Positions 6,650-11,712 of a stretch of DNA of 11,712 nucleotides are shown in pieces. How positions within the stretch are numbered: position 1 is the stretch's first letter; the number at the start of each line of letters is the position of its first letter. A program made the position numbers and the translations under genes. A model generated the notes under the pieces. The model was not told where the DNA came from, searched no databases, and saw only the letters and a list, made by a program, of their open reading frames with translations. The stretch is taken from assembly GCA_016839955.1 (NCBI GenBank), contig JAEOTI010000668.1, forward strand, positions 1 through 11,712. Reading direction: 5' to 3'. The stretch is from Candidatus Hodarchaeota archaeon (GTDB taxonomy: Archaea > Asgardarchaeota > Heimdallarchaeia > Hodarchaeales > YT1-057).

Positions 6650-6961
6650 CTAAACTTCAAAAGACGAAATTTCGGTCGAAGAGATTAGATTCGACAATTG
6701 TGTTTTATAGGTATCAACTTCATTCACTTCTAATTCTCCTGAAAGTCTTAATTCGTTTAGAACCTCACATAACATATTTATTGCGTCAGTTGGTGTTGGT
6801 GCAGGTATTGTAGCCAGTGCAATAGAAATTTTTTCATGTGGCTTAGCTCCCGTAACTTTTAATGCATTTCTAACAGTCGCTGTAATTATTTGATCCATTG
6901 TTAGTTGTGATGCTTCGTGTGATCTTGTTTGAGCCATTTCTTCGAAATTTAAGGTAGTCAT
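6650..6961 (-). CDS. Small protein of unknown function (103 residues)
   Basis: I chose ATG 6961 (MTTLNFEEM) because GGTG, a match to the anti-Shine-Dalgarno, lies 10 nt upstream. A TTG 18 nt earlier would add MTWCCQ, which looks non-native, and would overlap that site. The protein is soluble, without signal peptide or membrane segments. A polar N-terminal helix (about 5-20) precedes a helix with DQIITATVRNALKVTG. Next comes KISIALATIPAPTPTDAINM with a Pro-rich turn, then a C-terminal pair of amphipathic helices (MLCEVLNELRLSGELEVNEV, then DTYKTQLSNLISSTEI). I do not recognise the family. It lies downstream of, and on the same strand as, the GTPase/286-residue gene pair, 128 bp away, so it is probably transcribed separately. 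Confidence 0.65.
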   Translation of the reverse strand: MTTLNFEEMAQTRSHEASQLTMDQIITATVRNALKVTGAKPHEKISIALATIPAPTPTDAINMLCEVLNELRLSGELEVNEVDTYKTQLSNLISSTEISSFEV

Positions 6962-6995
6962 TTGACAACACCAAGTCAATTGTTTTCCTTAAGTC

Positions 6996-7027
6996 AATAA
7001 TATTGAGTGATACATGGATAATATTGA
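6996..7027 (-). promoter_or_regulatory. Duplicated ATAATATTGA motif upstream of the 103-residue gene
   Basis: ATAATATTGA occurs at 6997-7006 and 7018-7027, 21 bp apart or about two helical turns. The first copy overlaps a small inverted repeat, CAATA-A-TATTG (6995-7005... centre A). On the minus strand both read TCAATATTAT, 36-67 nt before ATG 6961, so one may be the TATA element and the other a regulator site. Confidence 0.3.
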
Positions 7028-7089
7028 ACCGACACAAATGATAAATATGTATATACTTAGAAAAACTGTTTTCAGATTAAATAAAAAAT

Positions 7090-7950
7090 CTAATCTTCTT
7101 CACTAAGAGTCTCTGCAATGATTTTCAGGTCTTCTAGCTTAAACCGTTTGAAATGAAGTCCATTATAAATATCTACTTCAAAATTCTCACTTTTCACACC
7201 AATCCAAGGTCCAAGTGATAAAACTGATGTACCCATCTCTTTTGATACTTTGAGCTCTTCAGCTCCTGGTATTACATCACTTCCTAAAACAGAAACAGTT
7301 TCTAATCCTTCTACTCCAGCGGTTTCAGTGGTTACTAAAAAAGTCAATCCTTTAACTATACTACAGTCCTTTGAGATAGATCGAATTACCATTGAGTTAA
7401 ATGGTAAATTTTCTACAATTACACCAAGGGCTTTCTGAACAAGTGTTAGAAGTACTTTTTGACCTAATTCATCATGTTCAGAGAAAATAAAGTTTAATTC
7501 AGGAATAAGAATAAATCGACGAAACGTCCTTAATAGAGATGAACGAGAAGAAAAATCTGCGATTAAAAGAAAAATACCAGCCTCAATTTCATAAGAATGT
7601 AATTTTCCGTTGATTGGCACTCGGGGATTTGGAAAATATTCTTTAGTTGAAAATTTTTCGAGAAAACCACTTTTTGTGAATTCAAGCCCTTCTCGTACAA
7701 CAAAAGGGCTCCAAACACAGTCATAAGTAATAAATTTTTCTAATTTTCTTAGAGTTTGAATTTGCGAACGTGAAAGACCATCTAAAAGGTCCATAGTTGT
7801 TTCTAACTTCTCACGAGCAGATAAACCTGTGGGAATAGTATGAGATTGCATAGTCCATTCTTTTATTAAGTATGAGAGCAAAAATGAAGGAATTTTATCA
7901 AATATTGACTCTAGAACCGCATTTCGGTCTTCTTGAGGTCCCGAAAGCAA
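7090..7950 (-). CDS. Unrecognised 286-residue protein, cotranscribed with a Rab-like GTPase
   Basis: No family is recognised. The start TTG 7950 is supported by AAGGAG (minus strand, 7964-7959) 8 nt upstream; the next Met is residue 34. Residues 1-90 appear helical (ESIFDKIPSFLLSYLIKEW; REKLETTMDLLDGLSRSQIQ; LRKLEKFI). Residues about 115-175 alternate helix and strand (EIEAGIFLLIADF, LRTFRRFILIPELNFIFSEH, LGQKVLLTLVQKALGVIV). Residues about 190-286 are beta-rich (GLTFLVTTET, VSVLG, SVLSLGPWIGV, FEVDIYNGLHFKRFKL). There is no signal peptide or clear membrane span. It begins 27 bp after the GTPase stop codon on the same strand, so the two are almost surely one transcript. By guilt of association it may be an effector, activator or exchange partner of that GTPase. 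That role is inference only. Confidence 0.75.
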   Translation of the reverse strand: MLSGPQEDRNAVLESIFDKIPSFLLSYLIKEWTMQSHTIPTGLSAREKLETTMDLLDGLSRSQIQTLRKLEKFITYDCVWSPFVVREGLEFTKSGFLEKFSTKEYFPNPRVPINGKLHSYEIEAGIFLLIADFSSRSSLLRTFRRFILIPELNFIFSEHDELGQKVLLTLVQKALGVIVENLPFNSMVIRSISKDCSIVKGLTFLVTTETAGVEGLETVSVLGSDVIPGAEELKVSKEMGTSVLSLGPWIGVKSENFEVDIYNGLHFKRFKLEDLKIIAETLSEED

Positions 7951-7977
7951 TAAAAAGGCTCCTTATCGTCAATTTCT

Positions 7978-8529
7978 TTATCTATTTTCTATTTCATCTA
8001 GAAAAGTTTTGACTAGATATACAAAACTTTCTTCGACGTTAAGATTATCTTTAGCGCTAGTCCAAATATGACCAACAGCATTATATTTTTCTGCCAATGC
8101 TTCACCTTCTTTCTTTCTTACTGATTGAAGGTGTTTTAAATCAGCTTTGTTACCAATAAAAACAATTTTCATCGGTGGTAAATGGCTACTGCCTGGCATA
8201 GGACCATATTGCAAAAGTTCAGGGATCCAAACTTTGTTAAGGTTCTCAAGTGTTTTCTCTCGAGTGATATCATAAACAGCCATCGCTAAATGTGCCCCTT
8301 TATAAAAAAGATTTCGAACGCTTGCAAACCTTTCTTGACCACCAATATCATGGATTGAGAGTTGTGCTGTGGCGTCTCCAACCTCAACGGTTTTAGCAGT
8401 TACATCTAAACCAATCGTTATTTTATAATCGTGTTTAAAAGCCGCATGCACATATTGTTGGATCAGAGATGTTTTGCCAACGCCTCCGTCCCCTATTAAG
8501 ATTAATTTTAGGGTTAGACGTCTTCCCAT
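7978..8529 (-). CDS. Rab-like small GTPase
   Basis: This 183-residue Ras-superfamily GTPase has all five G motifs: G1 GDGGVGKTS (13-21), switch I with T38 in YKITIGLDV, G3 DIGGQERF (61-68) with the catalytic Gln Q65, G4 GNKAD (126-130) and G5 TSAKD (157-161). The KLILIGDGGVGKTSLI opening and YKITIGLD/QERF context are most like Rab proteins and the Rab-like GTPases expanded in Asgard archaea. G3 reads DIGG instead of the Rab DTAG. There is a Pro-rich insert, PMPGSSHLPP (110-119), before strand 5. The C-terminus (EIENR) has no cysteines, so no prenylation site, and any membrane attachment would be indirect. ATG 8529 is chosen because GAGGAT lies 8 nt upstream; a TTG at 8544 would overlap that site. 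The gene leads a two-gene leftward unit. Confidence 0.93.
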   Translation of the reverse strand: MGRRLTLKLILIGDGGVGKTSLIQQYVHAAFKHDYKITIGLDVTAKTVEVGDATAQLSIHDIGGQERFASVRNLFYKGAHLAMAVYDITREKTLENLNKVWIPELLQYGPMPGSSHLPPMKIVFIGNKADLKHLQSVRKKEGEALAEKYNAVGHIWTSAKDNLNVEESFVYLVKTFLDEIENR

Positions 8530-8710
8530 GATATTTATCCTCAATGATTAATTTATTCCAAGTATTAGTAGTAAATTAGCAATTTGAAAGTTATTAGATG
8601 ATTAGATTAGTTGTTGATAAATCAGCCTTTCTAATTATGTTTAAGTCAATTATCATTTCTTATGGTTTCCTAAAGTACTCTTTCACATGTGTTTCTGAAT
8701 ATTCTAAAAG

Positions 8711-8726
8711 ATTTCTCACGAGAAAT
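8711..8726. promoter_or_regulatory. 16-bp near-perfect palindrome
   Basis: ATTTCTC-AC-GAGAAAT has two 7-bp arms around a 2-bp centre, in the middle of the divergent region. The form suits an operator for a dimeric regulator. It lies 182 nt from the GTPase start and 232 nt from the peptidase start, so it could serve either gene. Confidence 0.35.
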
Positions 8727-8896
8727 TAGTTGTTTATATTCCAAATATTACAGATTTTTCACTGATATATTTCACAGTGTAATTAAATAGAAATCTAAGG
8801 CAAATCTGGGCATAATAAGATCGTATTTATTGTTTTTAATAATGGTATTATTGTCAGAATATTTTTAAAGAATCTGGAAATCCTCCCATTCTTAAT

Positions 8897-8921
8897 GCCG
8901 ATCTCACTAATACGGGTCGGT
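8897..8921 (+). promoter_or_regulatory. Hairpin in the 5' leader of the secreted caspase-like gene
   Basis: GCCGATCT (8897-8904) pairs with GGGTCGGT (8914-8921) across a 9-nt loop, allowing G-U pairs at three positions. It is the most GC-rich part of the intergenic region. If the TATA-like element at 8862-8869 is used, transcription would start just before the hairpin, placing it at the mRNA 5' end, 36 nt before the start codon. Confidence 0.35.
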
Positions 8922-8957
8922 CAGATAATTGCGAAGAGAAAATGAGGAATAACAAAA

Positions 8958-10271
8958 ATGAGAGGGATTAATAGAGGTCTAATGGCGCTTATAGTATTTG
9001 GAGTTCTACTAATTGGGACTCTAATGACTATATCTACCGCAATAGCTTCTTCAGAAAGCTCAGAAACTGCAACACTAGATGTGGAAGCTTTAGGATACAA
9101 TGGCTATTTTGTAAACCCTGTAAGTGGGGCTACTGTCCAAGGTGATGTCACAATTGATTTTTATTGTGATTACAATGGTGGTGCCTTATTTTGGGGAGCT
9201 TATTTCGGTATCTTTAAAGATGGTACTCTAATCGTAGGTCCACAATGGATGACTGCTGCTGGTGGTAATCATTACACCTACGTTTGGCATACCGACGATT
9301 TTGCTGAAGGATCAGGTTATGAAATCGAAGTTGACGCTTATGGGTCATTTTGGTCAATTTTCTTTGGTCCTGCAATCTACCTTTGTGAGGACATTACTAT
9401 TCAGCGTGGACCAGATACTGAAGCACCAGTAGTAAGCATCTCTTATCCTGCTGATGGAGCAATCGTTGGTGGCGTTGTTTCTGTTAACGTAGCTGCTACA
9501 GATAATGTAGGAGTTGCAGGAAAAGCTATCAGCATTGATGGTAGTGCCTACACCACTGATTTAACATGGGATACCACAGGATTACCGGATGGTTCAACAC
9601 ACACAATAACAGCTGAAGCATGGGATGATGCGGGTAATTATGGATATTCAGACACGATTACTGTAACTGTAAATAATACTATTCCACCCCCTCCTCCTGG
9701 TGAAAAAATTGCAGTCTTCTTTTGGGCTACTGATGCTGGGGCTCAATGGGTGATAGACAAGTATATCGGCATTTTACAAAATGAAGGATATACTAAATTC
9801 TTTGATTTCAAAGATAGTTATAATCCTGAATCTGATGCTGATTCCGTAGATGCCTATGAAGACGAATATGATACCATATTTGTATATGTATTCGGGCATG
9901 GAAACAATAATGGGCAACATTCCTACACTGCATTCAGACCGAGTGCAAGCATTGTTTACTCCAACGAATTCCGAACTTGGATGGACAGGTGGGAAGCTCC
10001 CAGAAAAGGTATTTTCACAGAATCATGCCACTCAGGAGACTGGGCTGATGACTTTGCTGCATCTCCCTACATTGCAATGAGTACTTCTGATGAGACTCAC
10101 CTATCATATGCCGTAGGACCCTTACCAAACGAAGGTAAAGGCTCAAAATACTTCTTTGAACACATCCAGGATGGTTTTAACGCTGTTGATTCCTGGAACT
10201 ATATGCAACCGTATATCTCGAGCCAATATCCTAAAATACAAGACTTCTCTGATTACGTTTGGTTTGTTTAA
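8958..10271 (+). CDS. Secreted Ig-like plus caspase-like (clan CD) cysteine peptidase
   Basis: This 437-residue exported protein has an N-terminal hydrophobic segment (residues 8-30, RGLMALIVFGVLLIG...) that is a signal peptide or anchor, then a Ser/Glu linker. Residues about 50-148 form a first beta-sandwich-like module (NPVSGATVQGDVTI...) with C70 and C143 as a possible disulfide. Residues 153-240 are a bacterial-Ig-like (Big) module with TEAPVVSISYPADGAIVGG and WDDAGN. A PPPPP hinge (243-247) leads to a catalytic domain, residues 249-437. That domain carries FGHG (H314) after a hydrophobic strand (TIFVYVFGHG) and ESCHSG (C357) after GIFT, the His/Cys dyad layout of caspase-like (C14-type) peptidases. 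Specificity is unknown. No C-terminal sorting tail is present. ATG 8958 has GAGG 10 nt upstream. It may process surface or environmental proteins; that is inference. Confidence 0.82.
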   Translation: MRGINRGLMALIVFGVLLIGTLMTISTAIASSESSETATLDVEALGYNGYFVNPVSGATVQGDVTIDFYCDYNGGALFWGAYFGIFKDGTLIVGPQWMTAAGGNHYTYVWHTDDFAEGSGYEIEVDAYGSFWSIFFGPAIYLCEDITIQRGPDTEAPVVSISYPADGAIVGGVVSVNVAATDNVGVAGKAISIDGSAYTTDLTWDTTGLPDGSTHTITAEAWDDAGNYGYSDTITVTVNNTIPPPPPGEKIAVFFWATDAGAQWVIDKYIGILQNEGYTKFFDFKDSYNPESDADSVDAYEDEYDTIFVYVFGHGNNNGQHSYTAFRPSASIVYSNEFRTWMDRWEAPRKGIFTESCHSGDWADDFAASPYIAMSTSDETHLSYAVGPLPNEGKGSKYFFEHIQDGFNAVDSWNYMQPYISSQYPKIQDFSDYVWFV

Positions 10272-10312
10272 AGAGAATTAAACAAATCCCCGTAATATTG
10301 AAGTCTTGGAAT

Positions 10313-10362
10313 AGATTATTGAGGTCTCCTTTCTTGGAGAAATTAATAATCTCCCTCTTTTT
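10313..10362 (+). terminator. Long hairpin followed by T tract after the caspase-like gene
   Basis: AGATTATTGAGGTCTCC (10313-10329) and GGAGAAATTAATAATCT (10336-10352) form a 17-bp stem with one G-U pair and two G-A mismatches around a TTTCTT loop. CCCTC and five T (10358-10362) follow. It lies 41 nt after the stop codon and resembles an intrinsic terminator or 3'-end-stabilising structure. A second, weaker T8 tract is at 10387-10395. Confidence 0.55.
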
Positions 10363-10417
10363 ATCCTCTCTATTTCACTAACACCAATTTTTTTTACACT
10401 TAATTCACTAGACTTAC

Positions 10418-10480
10418 TATAAATACAGAATATGGTAATCACTATTTTTCAAGTTTTCTTCTTTTAAGAACTCAAAGGTG
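10418..10480 (+). promoter_or_regulatory. TATA box and Shine-Dalgarno for the methyltransferase-like gene
   Basis: TATAAATA at 10418-10425 is a good archaeal TATA element; transcription would start near 10450. AAAGGTG (10474-10480) lies 8 nt before GTG 10489 and matches the anti-Shine-Dalgarno, which supports the GTG start. Confidence 0.45.
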
Positions 10481-10488
10481 CTTTTATA

Positions 10489-11400
10489 GTGTCTGAAAAA
10501 CCTCTTAAACGATACCAAATTGACAAAGATGAGCGGGGAATCTATGACAGTCGTAACCCGCTTAATGATTTAACAGGTAAGGAGTGGACATTCTCTTCAA
10601 AAACTGTTATTCCAAAAAATTACCCCCCCAGTTTTAGTCATGGACTAAGAAATAAGCATGGTGGTCAAAAACCCCCTGAATTAGCACAAGAGTTAATTGA
10701 AACATTTACAAAGGAAGGGGAATTAGTTCTTGATCCAATGGCAGGAGTTGGAGGGACTTTGATTGGAGCAAGTCTCGCAAATCGCAAAGCCATTGGTGTT
10801 GAAATCAATCCGTCTTGGAAAGATATCTATGAACAGGTTTGTTACGAAAATAATATGGAACCTCAACGATTGATTATTGGTGACGCAACTGAAGTACTAA
10901 ATAATCTTGTAGAGAATGGTTCTGTGGATTTTATTTTGACAGATGTTCCTTATGGTATAATGGATCGTTTAAAAAAGACTCGAGGGAGTTTTTCTCGGGC
11001 AGGTGTGCAAGAAAATGAAAAGAGGAAATTAAAATCAAGTCTAAAGCATTTTAATGAAGAAAATAACGAAATAATAAAACTTAAACAAGTTCATATTGAC
11101 TCCTGGGCCGAAGAAATGAGAACAATCTTTGTGAAATGCTTTCCAAAGTTAAAAAAGGGGGGATACAGTGTAGTATTTATTGGAAACATGTATAGAAATA
11201 TTTTTGAGGAAAAAAAGAAAGTTGGAAGATATTTAATGCTTAGTTCCATTCTAAGTAAGATACTTGAAGACTTGGGGTGGGTTCTTAAAGCTGAGCGTAT
11301 ATGGTATGATCCAGGAAAGTCTCTCGGGATCTATGGCTATCCTTATGTTTATATTCCTTCTATTGTTGATATTCGAATCTTAATTTTGAGGAAAGAATGA
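10489..11400 (+). CDS. Orphan DNA-methyltransferase-like protein (N4/N6 amino-MTase fold)
   Basis: This 303-residue S-adenosylmethionine-dependent methyltransferase has motif I as LDPMAGVGGT (81-90), an acidic residue after strand 2 (GVEI, E105), GDA (D132) as motif III, and motif IV DVPY (152-155) in place of the usual DPPY/NPPY. The block SFSHGLRNKHGGQKPPELA (48-66) just before motif I is typical of COG0863-like DNA modification methylases, which transfer a methyl group to the exocyclic amine of adenine or cytosine. Residues about 163-205 are a charged, Lys/Glu-rich insert that may include the target-recognition region. There is no obvious THUMP or other RNA-binding domain, but a tRNA methyltransferase is an alternative because DVPYG resembles the DPPYG of TRM-G10 enzymes. 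No restriction endonuclease is adjacent. The start GTG 10489 is backed by GGTG 8 nt upstream. A GTPase gene follows 79 bp on. Confidence 0.78.
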   Translation: MSEKPLKRYQIDKDERGIYDSRNPLNDLTGKEWTFSSKTVIPKNYPPSFSHGLRNKHGGQKPPELAQELIETFTKEGELVLDPMAGVGGTLIGASLANRKAIGVEINPSWKDIYEQVCYENNMEPQRLIIGDATEVLNNLVENGSVDFILTDVPYGIMDRLKKTRGSFSRAGVQENEKRKLKSSLKHFNEENNEIIKLKQVHIDSWAEEMRTIFVKCFPKLKKGGYSVVFIGNMYRNIFEEKKKVGRYLMLSSILSKILEDLGWVLKAERIWYDPGKSLGIYGYPYVYIPSIVDIRILILRKE

Positions 11401-11479
11401 TAGTTAAAAAGTATAAAAATTAAATCAAAAAGTATTAAGTTTCTAAATTTATTAAGAAAATGAAAAAAGGTAGAATTTA

Positions 11480-11712
11480 ATGACATTAAATGATTATAAA
11501 GAGAGCATCTTGACAAAAGTGCTCCTTTGTGGTTCATATGCTGTCGGAAAAACATCTTTAATCATTCGATATGTGAATAATGTCTTTTCTCTCGATACAA
11601 TCCAAACAGTAGGTGCTAATTTTCTAACAAAATTAGTAGAATTTAATAATGAAGATAATCAACCTGTGCAAGTGAATATGCAACTATGGGATCTTAGTGG
11701 CACTATTCGTGA
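11480..11712 (+). CDS. Ras/Rab-like small GTPase, N-terminal part, truncated by the window edge
   Basis: Seventy-seven codons are visible, running off the window. G1 is GSYAVGKTS (18-26). A switch I threonine, T43, lies in TIQTVGANF, matching the Rab-type 'T[IV]G.[DN]F' pattern. G3 is WDLSGTIR (70-77), where D71 and G74 are kept but Thr follows where catalytic Gln normally sits. A short acidic insert (NNEDNQPVQ, 56-64) lengthens the strand 2-3 hairpin. ATG 11480 is supported by AAGGT (11467-11471) 8 nt upstream. It is only distantly similar to the GTPase at 7978-8529, so it is not a recent duplicate. It lies on the same strand as, and 79 bp after, the methyltransferase-like gene. G4 and G5 would lie outside the window. 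Confidence 0.85.
   Translation, partial: MTLNDYKESILTKVLLCGSYAVGKTSLIIRYVNNVFSLDTIQTVGANFLTKLVEFNNEDNQPVQVNMQLWDLSGTIR

Larger units (their letters stand above)
8545..8957. promoter_or_regulatory. 413-bp divergent regulatory region
   Basis: I see no coding potential or RNA gene in this AT-rich stretch between the leftward GTPase unit and the rightward secreted peptidase gene. It holds a palindrome (8711-8726), a TATA-like element, TTTTTAAA (8862-8869), a leader hairpin (8897-8921) and a Shine-Dalgarno GAGG (8944-8947) 10 nt before ATG 8958. Promoters of both genes must lie here. Confidence 0.6.

Noticed and set aside
8530..8544. Upstream TTG start for the Rab-like GTPase
   Set aside because: It would bury the GAGGAT ribosome site that correctly precedes ATG 8529, and adds residues absent from typical GTPase N-termini.
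9850..10080. Alternative-frame plus-strand product inside the caspase-like gene
   Set aside because: It overlaps the catalytic domain in another frame, is Met/Thr/Pro-rich and without any family pattern.
11349..11555. Minus-strand frame across the methyltransferase end and the GTPase start
   Set aside because: It overlaps two well-supported plus-strand genes and has an antisense-like composition.
1..11712. CRISPR arrays, tRNA/rRNA genes, IS elements, attachment sites
   Set aside because: No regularly spaced repeats outside the TPR coding repeats, no cloverleaf-like T-arm sequence, no transposase or terminal inverted repeats were seen on either strand by eye.

Overview
The window is AT-rich and densely coded on both strands. 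It looks archaeal and most like an Asgard (Heimdall-like) genome. The reasons are two Rab/Ras-like small GTPases (7978-8529 minus; 11480 to the edge, plus), a long TPR protein, a UPF0282-type metallo-beta-lactamase-fold protein, a two-unit Lrp/AsnC-like regulator, a surface protein ending in an archaeosortase-like tripartite tail, and Shine-Dalgarno motifs of the GGAG/GGTG/AAGG kind with frequent TTG/GTG starts. This assignment is inference from gene content. No rRNA, tRNA, CRISPR array, IS element or origin was seen.

Left part (1-3446): a 5'-truncated Lrp/AsnC-like regulator, then a decayed cyclophilin-like gene on the minus strand (968-1364) that fills what looks like an empty gap. Next is a flavin-reductase-like gene (1386-1933) whose frame is broken exactly at a run of 12 A. 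It is followed by a small charged coiled-coil protein and an intact arginase/agmatinase-family ureohydrolase.

Middle part (3447-6979): a TPR protein with perfectly spaced 40-residue repeats is transcribed leftward. Divergent from it is the UPF0282 hydrolase, followed closely by a small cell-surface protein. The 175-bp divergent intergenic region holds a perfect 12-bp palindrome and a 12-bp direct repeat. A 103-residue unknown protein converges on the surface-protein gene with only 10 bp between them.

Right part (7090-11712): a two-gene leftward unit consists of a Rab-like GTPase and, 27 bp downstream with a strong Shine-Dalgarno site, an unrecognised 286-residue protein that may be its partner. 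A 413-bp leader/promoter region precedes a secreted protein made of Ig-like modules and a caspase-like (clan CD) peptidase domain with a His/Cys pair; its transcript probably ends at a long hairpin with a T tract. An orphan DNA-methyltransferase-like protein follows, then the start of a second GTPase that lacks the usual glutamine after DxxG.

No single multi-gene pathway ties the window together. The most coherent units are the GTPase plus unknown-protein pair and the two extracytoplasmic proteins. The most useful observations for re-annotation are the cyclophilin-like pseudogene and the A12-interrupted flavin reductase.
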